From contig NZ_JBGOSH010000003.1 of assembly GCF_041537925.1 (NCBI RefSeq), forward strand, positions 62,001 through 126,000: DNA of 64,000 nucleotides, read 5' to 3'. The stretch comes from Ruegeria_C sp041537925 (GTDB lineage: Bacteria > Pseudomonadota > Alphaproteobacteria > Rhodobacterales > Rhodobacteraceae). Of this stretch, positions 43,601 through 52,811 are shown in pieces (position 1 is the stretch's first letter; every line of letters starts with the position of its first letter). The notes under the pieces were generated by a model, which worked only from the letters and a program-made list of their open reading frames with translations, did no database searches and had not been told where the DNA came from. A program made the position numbers and the translations under genes.

Positions 43601-45495
43601 GTCCGGGCCTCATTGTGGATCAGCGCCGCCAATTGACCGGTTCCGAACGGCTTGCGCAAGACCGGCGCGCGCGCAATCGCGTCGTGATAGAGCGGATCAG
43701 ACGCGGGGAGCGAGGTCATCAGAATGCAGGGCAGATTGGCGGGCAACCGCTCCATCAGGTCCAGCCCCGTCGCATCCCCCTCAAGCCGGATGTCGGACAG
43801 AACCACCGAGATGTCGCCCAGATCGGCGACCAGCGCGCAGGCCTCGTCCACCGAGGTCGCCTCGATCACAGAATGCCCCAGTTCGACCAGCATATCGCGG
43901 AACCCGGCGCGCAGATCGTCATCGTCTTCGACCAGCAACGCCAAACCGCCTTTCATGTCGGGCGCGACCCGGAGGGGCAAGCGCACAACAACGCTGGCGC
44001 CCACCGGCGTATTGGACAATTGCAGATCACCGCCTGCCAGTTTAACCGTGTCATAAACCATGGACAGGCCCAGCCCCGACCCTTCGCTGCCCTTGGTTGT
44101 AAAAAACGGGTTCAATGCTCTTTTTAGAGCCTCATCCGAGAACCCCGGTCCGGTATCCGTGACCGCTATTTCCAGCCAGGTCCGCCCGATACAATGAGCG
44201 CTGACGGTGATCTGACCCGTCGCTCCGCAGGCATCGCGCGCATTCAGAACCAGATTGAGCAGCGCGTCCTGAACCATGCCGGGATCCAGCATCAAAAGCT
44301 GGCTCTTGGTATGGTCCAGTACTGACAGACCCACTCCGCGCGGAAGTGACGGTGTCGCCAGCAGTTTAAGGTCTTGCAAAATGCCCCCCATATCTACCGC
44401 CTTGGGCCGCGGCGTACGGGTTCCGGTCATGTCGGCAATCCGATTCAGCAGCCGCCCACCCCGGCGCGCGGTGGTCTGGGTGGCCGTCACTAACTCGGTG
44501 GCGTCAGACGACAGCTCCATCTTTTCCAGCTTACCCTGCATCCCGAGAATGATGGTGAGCAGGTTCGAAAAATCATGCGCCAGCCCGCTGGTCATTTGAG
44601 CGGCCAGCGCCCTCCGCCGCGATTGCTGCAACGCGACGCGGGCCTGTGTTTCTTCAGTGATGTCCATCGACAGAATGAAGACACCGCCGCTTTGATCAGG
44701 GGTAAAAGCGACCCTAATACGGCGCGAATCGTGGTTTTCGGTAAATTCGAACACGGCATTCTCACCGTTATAAGCGTCGGTCAAATAAGGCTCGATCCGC
44801 ACATAGGCGTCGTGCCCCAGCGCGTCCGAGATATGCAGGCCCAGAATGTCCGACGGTCGCCCCGGCATCACCGCGCTGAGCCGCCGGTTCGAATAGGTGT
44901 AATGCCCGCTCGCATTCACATGGGCTATATGCGCCGGCATCATCTCGGTCGTGAGACGGGTGCGTGCTTCGATTTCGGTCAATTGACGTTTGGTTTCCTC
45001 CAACGCCGTGTTGCTGGCCGCCAGTTGCCGGTTGGTCGCGGACAGTTCCTCGGCATGGGCCAGCAGTTGATCCGACAACTCTTCGGACCGAGATTGCAGC
45101 ATCTCTTCGACCCGCCGGGTCCGGGTGATGTCGGTATAGACCGCCACCCAGCCGCCCTGCGGCAGCGGCGACCCCTCTATCGAGATCACCTGCCCGTTGG
45201 GCCGTTCGCGTTCCAGATAATGCGGCTCAAACGCGAGCGCCTGATCGACGCGGGTCTTGATCAGGTCCTCAATATCGTCGGCCGGGCCATATTCGCCCTT
45301 CGCGGCGATAAAGCGGATCGTATCGGCAAACCCGGCGCCCGGCGTGACCAGTTGATCGGGCAGATCGAACATTTCCTGAAAGCGCCGGTTCGACAGCACC
45401 AGCCTCAACTCGCTGTCATAGATCGACAGCGCCTGCGCGATCAGGTTCAACCCTGCGGTCGTCATCCGTTTGGTTCGCTGGTCGTCCTGATCCAA
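43597..45495 (-). CDS. PAS-domain hybrid histidine kinase
   Basis: A cytosolic hybrid sensor kinase of about 632 residues. Two PAS domains come first (a PAS_7 block with SIYDSELRLVLSNRRFQEMF, then one with YTYSNRRLSAVM), then HisKA with GLAHDFSNLLTIILG (phosphorylated His), an ATPase domain (NLVLNARDA, DTGPGFS, GSGLGLSMVYD) and a C-terminal receiver (LLVEDDDDLR, SVVLSDIRL). A TTG start at 45495 is chosen because GGAGGG lies six bases ahead; ATG 45537 would add 14 residues without a ribosome site. No membrane segment is visible. The ligand is unknown. Confidence 0.9.
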   Translation of the reverse strand: MDQDDQRTKRMTTAGLNLIAQALSIYDSELRLVLSNRRFQEMFDLPDQLVTPGAGFADTIRFIAAKGEYGPADDIEDLIKTRVDQALAFEPHYLERERPNGQVISIEGSPLPQGGWVAVYTDITRTRRVEEMLQSRSEELSDQLLAHAEELSATNRQLAASNTALEETKRQLTEIEARTRLTTEMMPAHIAHVNASGHYTYSNRRLSAVMPGRPSDILGLHISDALGHDAYVRIEPYLTDAYNGENAVFEFTENHDSRRIRVAFTPDQSGGVFILSMDITEETQARVALQQSRRRALAAQMTSGLAHDFSNLLTIILGMQGKLEKMELSSDATELVTATQTTARRGGRLLNRIADMTGTRTPRPKAVDMGGILQDLKLLATPSLPRGVGLSVLDHTKSQLLMLDPGMVQDALLNLVLNARDACGATGQITVSAHCIGRTWLEIAVTDTGPGFSDEALKRALNPFFTTKGSEGSGLGLSMVYDTVKLAGGDLQLSNTPVGASVVVRLPLRVAPDMKGGLALLVEDDDDLRAGFRDMLVELGHSVIEATSVDEACALVADLGDISVVLSDIRLEGDATGLDLMERLPANLPCILMTSLPASDPLYHDAIARAPVLRKPFGTGQLAALIHNEART

Positions 45496-45706
45496 AACAC
45501 GCCCTCCGGCCACAGACCTAGCATCGGATCGCCGCATGGCACAGGGGCAAACCGGCGCCGAGGGGGCGCTGTTACAATTCGTAAGAATTGGGAAAACATC
45601 AGGTAAAAGTTGACCGCGAGATTTTGCGGCGTTCCTTATAGGGGCAGAATCGCAAGAAGCGGTCTTTCCGGTTAATCGAACCGACCGGATCGGGAGGAGA
45701 AGAGTT

Positions 45707-47677
45707 TTGGACAACACGCAGTCGGCTGCCGGGGGTTTGCACTCTCTTCCGGCGCTGCTTCATCGCAATGCACAAGCCTTTGCTTCCGCCCCGGCCTATC
45801 GCGAAAAGGAATTTGGCATCTGGCAATGCTGGAGCTGGTCCGAGACTGCACAGGAAATCGAGGCGCTGGCGCTGGGATTGCTCAATCTGGGCGTACGAGA
45901 AGGCGACTTCATCGCCATTATCGGGCGCAACCGACCCTATCTGTATTGGTCGATGGTCGCCGCACAATCGGTTGGCGCGGTGCCGGTGCCGCTCTATCAG
46001 GACGCGGTGGCCGAAGAGATGGTCTATGTGCTGAGCCATTGCGGCGCGCGTTTTGTGATCGTCAGCGATCAGGAACAAGCCGACAAGGTCATCGAGGTTC
46101 AGGATCAGCTGCACCAGTTTGAGCATCTTATCTATCTCGATCCGCGCGGGATGCGTAAATACGACCACCACCAGTTGCACCAGTTCAGCCATGTGCAGGA
46201 TCAGGGCCGTGCCGCGCGCGATGAATGGATCACCGATCTACACACCCGCCGGGACAAGCTGAACTACGACAGCACCTGCGTGATGCTCTATACCTCGGGC
46301 ACCACCGGCAAGCCCAAGGGCGTGGTCCTGTCGAACCGCAATGTGATCGAAAGCGCGAAGAACGCCTCAGATTTCGATGGGCTGACCAGCAGCGAGGATA
46401 TCCTGTCCTATCTCCCGATGGCCTGGGTCGGCGATTTCATCTTCTCGATCGGTCAGGCCTATTGGTGTGGTTTCTGCGTGAACTGCCCCGAAAGCGCCGA
46501 CACGATGATCACCGACCTGCGCGAAATCGGACCAACCTATTTCTTTGCCCCGCCCAGGGTGTTCGAAACACAGTTGACCAGCGTGATGATTCGGATGGAG
46601 GACGCCAGCAAGCTGAAGAAGCGGATGTTCCACCACTTCATGGCACATGCAAAAAAAGTTGGCGGGCTGATCCTGGATGGCAAGCCGGTCGCCCTGATGG
46701 ATCGCCTGAAATATGCCATCGGAAACGCGCTGGTCTATGGTCCGCTCAAGGACACGCTTGGCCTGGGCCGTGTCCGCGTCGGCTATACGGCGGGCGAGGC
46801 GATCGGGCCAGAGATTTTTGAGTTCTACCGCTCGCTGGGCATCAATCTGAAGCAGCTCTATGGACAGACCGAGGCCACCGTGTTCATCACCGTACAGCCC
46901 GATGGCGAGGTGCGGCCCGATACTGTCGGTGTGCCTGCACCTGATGTCGAGATCCGCATCGATGACAGCGGCGAGATATTCTACCGGTCGCCCGGCGTTT
47001 TTGTCGAGTATTACAACAACCCCGACTCCACCGCCTCGACCAAGGATGCTGAGGGCTGGGTCGCCACCGGCGATGCGGGATTCATCGAAGAGGGGTCAGG
47101 TCATCTGCGGATCATCGACCGCGCCAAGGACGTGGGCAAAATGGCCGATGGCGCGATGTTTGCGCCGAAATATGTCGAGAACAAGCTCAAGTTCTATCCC
47201 GACATCCTCGAGGCGGTACTGTTCGGCAATGGCCGCGACCGGTGTGTCGCCTTTATCAATATCGATCTGACAGCGGTCGGAAATTGGGCCGAGCGCAACA
47301 ACATCGCCTATGCCTCCTATCAGGAACTGGCGGGGCATTCTCGTGTGTTAGAGACGATTCAGGAGCATGTGGAGACGGTGAACCGCTCGGTTGCCGAGGA
47401 TCCCATGTTGTCGGGTTGCCAGGTGCATCGCTTTGTGGTGCTGCATAAGGAACTGGATGCAGATGACGGCGAAATGACGCGCACCCGCAAGGTGCGCCGT
47501 CGCATCGTGGAAGAGAAATTCGCCGATATCATTGCGGCGCTATATGACGGGTCGGACAGTGTTTCGACGGTGACCGAAGTAACCTATGAGGATGGCCGCA
47601 AGGGATCGATCAGTGCAACGCTTAACATCCGCGACGCGGCGGTGATGCCGATTGCCCAAAAGATGGCGGCTGAATGA
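45707..47677 (+). CDS. long-chain-type acyl-CoA ligase (AMP-binding)
   Basis: A 656-residue ANL-family adenylating enzyme. The P-loop MLYTSGTTGKPKGV is canonical, YGQTEATVF is the A5 motif, and GWVATGDAGF is the A7 Asp. It should make acyl-CoA from an acid, ATP and CoA. The TTG start has GGGAGGAG eight bases upstream. It is the first gene of the Liv-type cluster, so the substrate is probably the acid imported by the downstream ABC transporter. Confidence 0.93.
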   Translation: MDNTQSAAGGLHSLPALLHRNAQAFASAPAYREKEFGIWQCWSWSETAQEIEALALGLLNLGVREGDFIAIIGRNRPYLYWSMVAAQSVGAVPVPLYQDAVAEEMVYVLSHCGARFVIVSDQEQADKVIEVQDQLHQFEHLIYLDPRGMRKYDHHQLHQFSHVQDQGRAARDEWITDLHTRRDKLNYDSTCVMLYTSGTTGKPKGVVLSNRNVIESAKNASDFDGLTSSEDILSYLPMAWVGDFIFSIGQAYWCGFCVNCPESADTMITDLREIGPTYFFAPPRVFETQLTSVMIRMEDASKLKKRMFHHFMAHAKKVGGLILDGKPVALMDRLKYAIGNALVYGPLKDTLGLGRVRVGYTAGEAIGPEIFEFYRSLGINLKQLYGQTEATVFITVQPDGEVRPDTVGVPAPDVEIRIDDSGEIFYRSPGVFVEYYNNPDSTASTKDAEGWVATGDAGFIEEGSGHLRIIDRAKDVGKMADGAMFAPKYVENKLKFYPDILEAVLFGNGRDRCVAFINIDLTAVGNWAERNNIAYASYQELAGHSRVLETIQEHVETVNRSVAEDPMLSGCQVHRFVVLHKELDADDGEMTRTRKVRRRIVEEKFADIIAALYDGSDSVSTVTEVTYEDGRKGSISATLNIRDAAVMPIAQKMAAE

Positions 47678-47758
47678 TGGGATATCATTCGCCGCTCGAC
47701 CTTCGGCCATCGCCCCGCCCGCCATCCCGTAATAACTTGAGAAGCGAAGGATCGGCTC

Positions 47759-48577
47759 ATGCTTGATGCCTCGGACGGTTATGTCACCGAAGACGGTCGC
47801 AAGATCGGTGGCGTAGTGATGGAAATGCGCAACATTACCCTGCGCTTTGGTGGTGTGGTGGCGATCAAGGATATCTCCTTCGACATTCGCGAGGGTGAGA
47901 TCCGGGCGATCATTGGACCGAATGGGGCTGGCAAATCCTCGATGCTGAACGTGATTTCCGGGTTTTATGTTCCGCAGGAAGGTGAGGTTTGGTTCCGGGG
48001 AGCGAAACGCCCGCCAATGAGACCTTATGAAGTAGCTCGTCAAGGCATCGCCCGCACCTTTCAGAACATCGCCTTGTTCGAAGGTATGAGCGTGCTGGAC
48101 AATGTGATGACAGGGCGGCTGAACTTCATGAAAACCAACATCTTTCAGCAGGCGCTCTGGAAAGGGCGCGCGGAGAAGGAAGAGACCCTGAACCGAGCGG
48201 CGGTCGAAAGGATCATCGACTTTCTGGAGATCCAGCATATCCGCAAGACGCCGGTTGCCCGCCTGCCTTACGGGTTGAAGAAACGGGTGGAACTGGCGCG
48301 CGCGCTGGCGGCCGAGCCGAAGCTCTTGCTACTGGATGAGCCGATGGCGGGGATGAATGTCGAAGAAAAAGAGGACATGTCCCGGTTCATTTTGGACGTG
48401 AATGACGAATTCGGCACCACCATCGCGCTTATCGAGCACGATATGGGTGTTGTAATGGACCTGAGCGACCGAGTCGTTGTCATGGATTACGGTAAGAAGA
48501 TCGGTGATGGCACACCGGATGAAGTGCGCGGCAATCAGGAAGTTATCGACGCCTATCTGGGGGTGTCGCATGACTGA
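47759..48577 (+). CDS. livG: branched-chain-type ABC transporter ATPase (LivG)
   Basis: A 272-residue LivG-type ATPase. Walker A is GPNGAGKSS, the signature LPYGLKKRVELARAL is a variant of LSGGQ, and LLLLDEPMAGMN is Walker B. It energises the importer formed by LivH, LivM and LivF. A start at 47759 is used; the initial 20 residues before MEMRNITLRF are an extension. It is followed by two tandem hairpins and livH. The symbol marks family position, not proven substrate. Confidence 0.93.
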   Translation: MLDASDGYVTEDGRKIGGVVMEMRNITLRFGGVVAIKDISFDIREGEIRAIIGPNGAGKSSMLNVISGFYVPQEGEVWFRGAKRPPMRPYEVARQGIARTFQNIALFEGMSVLDNVMTGRLNFMKTNIFQQALWKGRAEKEETLNRAAVERIIDFLEIQHIRKTPVARLPYGLKKRVELARALAAEPKLLLLDEPMAGMNVEEKEDMSRFILDVNDEFGTTIALIEHDMGVVMDLSDRVVVMDYGKKIGDGTPDEVRGNQEVIDAYLGVSHD

Positions 48578-48590
48578 TCGACCGGGAGAA

Positions 48591-48636
48591 CCAAGAATTT
48601 TCAAGAATTCTTGGCAAATTTCTTCCAGGAAATTTG
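48591..48636 (+). repeat. two tandem intercistronic hairpins between livG and livH
   Basis: CCAAGAATT/AATTCTTGG (9 bp, 6-base loop, 48591-48614) abuts CAAATTTC/GAAATTTG (8 bp, 6-base loop, 48615-48636). They are AT-rich in a GC-rich genome. They sit between the livG stop and the livH ribosome site. Confidence 0.8.
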
Positions 48637-48651
48637 CGGAGAGGACCGTCA

Positions 48652-49638
48652 ATGCCTGAACAACTTGTCTTTGCAATGGAGGTCATCCTGAACGGCCTGA
48701 TGGCCGGGGTGCTTTATGCGCTGGTCGCGCTGGGTTTTGTGCTGATCTTTAAAGCCTCGGGCATTTTCAACTATGCTCAAGGGGTCATGGCGCTGTTTGC
48801 GGCGATGACGTTGGTGGGGATCATGAACGGTCAAGTACCGTTCAGCCATCTGATCAACGCGATCTTTGGGGCGCATATCACCCATTTCGGCTGGCAGGTT
48901 CCTGCGGCCATCGCAATCCTGCTGACGATGGCGGTGATGGTGTTGCTGGCCTGGTGCGTACAGCAATTCGTGATGCGCCATCTGGTCAATCAGGAGCCGA
49001 TCATCCTGTTCATGGCCACCATCGGTCTCGCGTATTTCCTCGAAGGCGTGGCCGACCTGATGTGGGGGTCCGAGATCAAGTCGCTGGATGTGGGCCTGCC
49101 GCAGGGCATCAACCTGTGGATTGACGAAACCACGTTCAACATCTTCGGCTATGGGTTCTTCATCGACAATCTCGACATTGTTGCAACCGTCGTGGCCGCG
49201 CTGCTGGTGATCGCTTTGGTGGCGTTCAGCCAATACACCAAACAGGGCCGCGCGATGCGCGCGGTGGCCGATGACCATCAGGCGGCACTGTCGGTGGGCA
49301 TCTCGCTCAACTTCATTTGGGTCATGGTCTGGTCGGTTGCGGGGTTTGTCGCGCTGGTGGCAGGTATCATGTGGGGCACCAAGTCGGGCGTGCAGTTCTC
49401 GCTGTCGCTGATCGCGCTCAAGGCGTTGCCGGTGCTGATGTTAGGCGGCTTCACCTCGATCCCGGGTGCGATCGTGGGCGGGCTGATCATCGGGGTTGGA
49501 GAGAAACTGTTCGAGTTTGCCATCGGGCCGCTGGTGGGTGGTGCCACTGAGAACTGGTTCGCCTACGTGTTGGCGCTGGTCTTTCTGGTGTTCCGACCGC
49601 AGGGTCTGTTCGGCGAAAAGATCATCGAGAGGGTGTAG
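48652..49638 (+). CDS. livH: branched-chain-type ABC transporter permease (LivH)
   Basis: A 328-residue inner-membrane permease with eight or nine hydrophobic segments. It begins MPEQLVFAMEVILNGLMAGV and has YALVALGFVLIFKASGIFNYAQG, typical of LivH. The EAA-like loop is near GRAMRAVADDHQAALSVG. ATG 48652 follows GGAGAGGA. It pairs with livM. Confidence 0.94.
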   Translation: MPEQLVFAMEVILNGLMAGVLYALVALGFVLIFKASGIFNYAQGVMALFAAMTLVGIMNGQVPFSHLINAIFGAHITHFGWQVPAAIAILLTMAVMVLLAWCVQQFVMRHLVNQEPIILFMATIGLAYFLEGVADLMWGSEIKSLDVGLPQGINLWIDETTFNIFGYGFFIDNLDIVATVVAALLVIALVAFSQYTKQGRAMRAVADDHQAALSVGISLNFIWVMVWSVAGFVALVAGIMWGTKSGVQFSLSLIALKALPVLMLGGFTSIPGAIVGGLIIGVGEKLFEFAIGPLVGGATENWFAYVLALVFLVFRPQGLFGEKIIERV

Positions 49639-49640
49639 CG

Positions 49641-50027
49641 ATGAGCCACAAATCCCGTATCGGCGTGATCTGCATCGACTGCAAGACCGAGGACCTGTCC
49701 GAGGCCACCGGATTCTGGTCCGCCATGCTTGGCAAAGAGGCCAAACTGGATGAGCGCGGAAAATATGCCTCATTCGATGGGCATAAGGGTTACCCGAAGG
49801 TGTTGCTGCAGGCGGTGGATCATGAACCGCGTGTGCATCTGGATATCGAGACCGATGACCTCGATGGGGAATGCCAGCGGCTTAAGGCACTGGGCGCGAC
49901 AGAGGTGGCAAGGGTGCGGACCTGGATCGTGATGGAAGCCCCCACCGGGCACCGGTTCTGCCTCGTGAATCCACAGGGTGATGACTGGCCCGGGGAGGCC
50001 GCTCAATTCAGCGGAACCGGCACGTGA
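49641..50027 (+). CDS. VOC (glyoxalase/dioxygenase-fold) protein
   Basis: A 128-residue single VOC module: IGVICIDCKTEDLSEATGFWSAMLG at the N-terminus and HLDIETDDLDGECQRLKALG in the second beta-alpha-beta unit, with EAPTGHRFCLVNPQ near the C-terminus. Glu and His residues suit metal binding. It lies three bases after livH and overlaps the next small gene (GTGA), inside the transporter operon. Such proteins can be glyoxalases, epimerases or antibiotic-resistance proteins; its role in the cluster is unknown. Confidence 0.88.
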   Translation: MSHKSRIGVICIDCKTEDLSEATGFWSAMLGKEAKLDERGKYASFDGHKGYPKVLLQAVDHEPRVHLDIETDDLDGECQRLKALGATEVARVRTWIVMEAPTGHRFCLVNPQGDDWPGEAAQFSGTGT

Positions 50028-50281
50028 AAAAGCTGATCGCCATCATCAACGTGATCGCATGGGCCGGGTTCTGGGCGTTTGGCTATATCGCACTGACGTC
50101 GGACGATCTGACCAATGGACAACTGGTGATCGCCGCGCTGCTCGCCTTTGCCGGGTTGGTCACCGGAATACTCGCCTACATGAAGCTCGCGCGTGCCTCC
50201 GAGGTGAGCGGCTATGCCAAACGCACTAACCAACTGGACGCCGCTGCCCGCGAGCGAGCGCAGCAGGAATGGGAAAAATAA
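50024..50281 (+). CDS. small membrane protein inside the Liv operon
   Basis: An 85-residue protein from a GTG overlapping the VOC stop. It has two hydrophobic segments (AIINVIAWAGFWAFGYIALT and QLVIAALLAFAGLVTGILAY) joined by a short polar loop, then a charged helix (AARERAQQEWEK). It lies three bases before livM. It may be an accessory subunit of the permease; no family is recognised. Confidence 0.78.
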   Translation: MKKLIAIINVIAWAGFWAFGYIALTSDDLTNGQLVIAALLAFAGLVTGILAYMKLARASEVSGYAKRTNQLDAAARERAQQEWEK

Positions 50282-50284
50282 GAC

Positions 50285-51361
50285 ATGTTCTATCGTGAAG
50301 CCGGCGATTTCAAGATCTCCTACAGCCAGGACAGCCAGACCTTTCCCATCCGCTTTGACCGCTATCGGTATTACGTGGTGCTGGCGGTGGCGTTTGGTGT
50401 GGTGCCCTTCCTGATCAACGATTATTGGGCGAACGCGATCCTGCTGCCCTTCCTGATCTATGCGATTGCCGCCATCGGTCTGAACATCCTGACCGGCTAT
50501 TGCGGGCAGGTCAGCCTGGGTACCGGTGGGTTCATGGCGGTGGGGGCTTATGCCTGCTACAAGCTGATGACCGCCTTCCCGGATGTCAGCATGTTCATCC
50601 ACGTGCTTCTGGCGGGAGGGATAACCGCGCTGGTGGGCGTTCTGTTCGGCCTGCCATCCCTGCGGATCAAAGGGTTCTATCTGGCGGTGGCCACGCTAGC
50701 CGCGCAGTTCTTTCTTGTCTGGCTCTTCAACCGGGTGCCTTGGTTCTACAACTACTCGGCCTCGGGCCAGATCAATTCCCCGGAACGCGATGTATTCGGA
50801 ATCATCATCACCGGCCCCAATGCGCCGGCCTGGGCCACCTATTTGTTCTGCCTGATCTTCCTGAGCATCTGTGCGCTGATCGCGCGCAATCTCACGCGGG
50901 GCACGACCGGTCGATCCTGGATGGCGATCCGGGACATGGATATTGCGGCCGAGATCATCGGGGTGAACCCGCTCAAGGCCAAGCTGACAGCCTTTGCCGT
51001 AAGTTCGTTCTTCGTAGGCATCTCGGGTGCGTTGTTCTTCGCGATCTATCTGGGCGCGGTCGAAGTAGGTGAGGTCTTTGGCATCCAGAAATCATTCCTG
51101 GTGCTCTTCATGGTCATTATCGGCGGATTAGGGTCTATTTTCGGGTCTTTCGCGGGGGCGGCGTTCCTTGTGCTGCTACCTGTGGTGCTGAAGGTCGTAG
51201 GGGCCGACATGCTGGGCTGGCCCACCGATATCGTGGCACATTTGCAGCTGGTCATCGTTGGTGCGCTGATCATCCTGTTCCTGATCCTCGAGCCGCACGG
51301 GCTGGCGCAGCTCTGGCGCGTGGCGAAAGAGAAACTGCGGCTGTGGCCGTTCCCGCATTAA
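50285..51361 (+). CDS. livM: branched-chain-type ABC transporter permease (LivM)
   Basis: A 358-residue inner-membrane permease. It has LNILTGYCGQVSLGTGGFMAVGAYA (shown in part as LTGYCGQVSLG), the LivM signature, GLPSLRIKGFYLAVATLAAQ, and GRSWMAIRDMDIAAEIIGVN near the cytoplasmic coupling loop. About nine membrane segments are visible. It follows the small membrane gene by three bases. A hairpin separates it from livK. Confidence 0.94.
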   Translation: MFYREAGDFKISYSQDSQTFPIRFDRYRYYVVLAVAFGVVPFLINDYWANAILLPFLIYAIAAIGLNILTGYCGQVSLGTGGFMAVGAYACYKLMTAFPDVSMFIHVLLAGGITALVGVLFGLPSLRIKGFYLAVATLAAQFFLVWLFNRVPWFYNYSASGQINSPERDVFGIIITGPNAPAWATYLFCLIFLSICALIARNLTRGTTGRSWMAIRDMDIAAEIIGVNPLKAKLTAFAVSSFFVGISGALFFAIYLGAVEVGEVFGIQKSFLVLFMVIIGGLGSIFGSFAGAAFLVLLPVVLKVVGADMLGWPTDIVAHLQLVIVGALIILFLILEPHGLAQLWRVAKEKLRLWPFPH

Positions 51362-51367
51362 TACGAT

Positions 51368-51387
51368 GGCGGGGTGCGGGCCCCGCC
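51368..51387 (+). repeat. intercistronic hairpin between livM and livK
   Basis: GGCGGGG/CCCCGCC with a 6-base loop, just after the livM stop, inside a block reading GATGGCGGGG...CCCCGCCCTACAG. It may be a REP-like element or an mRNA-processing hairpin. Confidence 0.6.
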
Positions 51388-51454
51388 CTACAGACGGCCC
51401 CAACCGAAACCGGGGCGCAGAAACATCGGACAATACCAGGGAGGAAACCAACCG

Positions 51455-52735
51455 ATGAAAACCAAACTTACCACATTGGCGCTGGGCGTCATGATGGCCG
51501 CCGGACCGGCCATGGCGGATCTTGTCTTTCCGTCGCTCAGCTATCGCACCGGGCCCTATGCGGCGGGTGGCATTCCCTTTGCTGACGGCTATGCCGATTA
51601 CTTCACCCTGCTGAACGAGCGCGACGGTGGCATTGGCGGCGTCATGACAAGCGTGCCGGAATGTGAAACCGGCTATAACACCGAAAAAGGTGTCGAGTGT
51701 TACGAGGCAACCAAAGGCGAAGGCGCGCTGGTCTATCAGCCGCTTTCGACCGGCATCACCTATCAGTTGATCCCCAAGGCCACGGTTGACGACATTCCGA
51801 TCCACTCAATGGGCTACGGCCGGACCTCGGCCAAGAATGGCGACGTGTTCAGCCACGTCTTCAACTATCCCGCCAACTACTGGGACGGTGCATCGGGTGC
51901 GGTGAACTACCTGCTGGACGAGAATGGTGGCGACCTGAACGGCAAGAAGATCGCGCTGGTTTATCACAACTCAGCCTATGGCAAAGAACCGATCCGGACT
52001 CTCGAAGAACTGTCTGCAAAGCACGGGTTTGAGCTGGTGGCGCTGCCGGTCGACCATCCCGGTCAGGAGCAGAAGTCGCAATGGCTGCAAATCCGCCGTG
52101 ACAAGCCAGACTATGTGCTGATGTGGGGCTGGGGCGTGATGAACCAGGTTGCAGTTCAGGAAGCGGCCAATATTCGGTTCCCGATGGAGAACTTCATCGG
52201 CGTCTGGTGGTCCGGCGCTGAACATGACGTCACACCTGCAGGCGATGCGGCGAACGGTTACAAGGCGCTGACCTTCCACAATGTGGGCACCGACTTCCCG
52301 GTCTTCGATGACATTCAGAAATACGTTGTCGATGCAGGCAAGGCTGCGGGCGCAGGCGATCAGGTTGGCACGGTTCTCTATAACCGGGGTCTCTATGCGG
52401 CGATGCTGGCGGCTGAGGCCGCTAAGAAAGCGCAGGAAATCCACGGCACCGCCGACATCACATCGGCGCAGATGCGCGATGGCATGGAGGCGCTGGAAAT
52501 CACTGAGGCCAAGATGGCCGAGCTGGGTCTGCCCAATTTCGGCCCGACATTCTCGGTGAACTGTAAAAACCACGGCGGGGACGCCCTTGTGGGTGTGACC
52601 CAGTGGGATGCGGCCAACAAGACATGGTCGATGATCTCCGAGTTTAAGGCAACAGATGGTGACGTGATCGGTCCGCTGATCGACGAGGATTCCAGTGCCT
52701 ATGCCGGCGAAAACAACATCTCGCCGAACTGCTGA
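51455..52735 (+). CDS. livK: branched-chain-type ABC transporter substrate-binding protein
   Basis: A 426-residue periplasmic binding protein with a signal peptide ending AAGPAMADLV. The family is the Leu/Ile/Val-binding type, but longer than LivK of Escherichia coli (about 370). YRTGPYAAGGIPFADGYADY near the mature N-terminus and LVYHNSAYGKEPIRTL in the second lobe fit the aromatic/amide-acid-binding subgroup. GAGGAAACCAACCG precedes the ATG. The symbol denotes family only; the ligand is probably an organic acid activated by the cluster's CoA ligases. Confidence 0.92.
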   Translation: MKTKLTTLALGVMMAAGPAMADLVFPSLSYRTGPYAAGGIPFADGYADYFTLLNERDGGIGGVMTSVPECETGYNTEKGVECYEATKGEGALVYQPLSTGITYQLIPKATVDDIPIHSMGYGRTSAKNGDVFSHVFNYPANYWDGASGAVNYLLDENGGDLNGKKIALVYHNSAYGKEPIRTLEELSAKHGFELVALPVDHPGQEQKSQWLQIRRDKPDYVLMWGWGVMNQVAVQEAANIRFPMENFIGVWWSGAEHDVTPAGDAANGYKALTFHNVGTDFPVFDDIQKYVVDAGKAAGAGDQVGTVLYNRGLYAAMLAAEAAKKAQEIHGTADITSAQMRDGMEALEITEAKMAELGLPNFGPTFSVNCKNHGGDALVGVTQWDAANKTWSMISEFKATDGDVIGPLIDEDSSAYAGENNISPNC

Positions 52736-52741
52736 ACCAAC

Positions 52742-52767
52742 AGGTGCGGCGGTTAGCCGCCGCACCT
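52742..52767 (+). repeat. intercistronic hairpin between livK and livF
   Basis: A perfect 11-bp stem AGGTGCGGCGG/CCGCCGCACCT with a 4-base loop, six bases after the livK stop. No T-run. Such stems protect upstream mRNA for an abundant binding protein. Confidence 0.75.
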
Positions 52768-52811
52768 TGCCCAACCGCCACAAGACCCGATAACCGCATG
52801 AGGACACTCTG

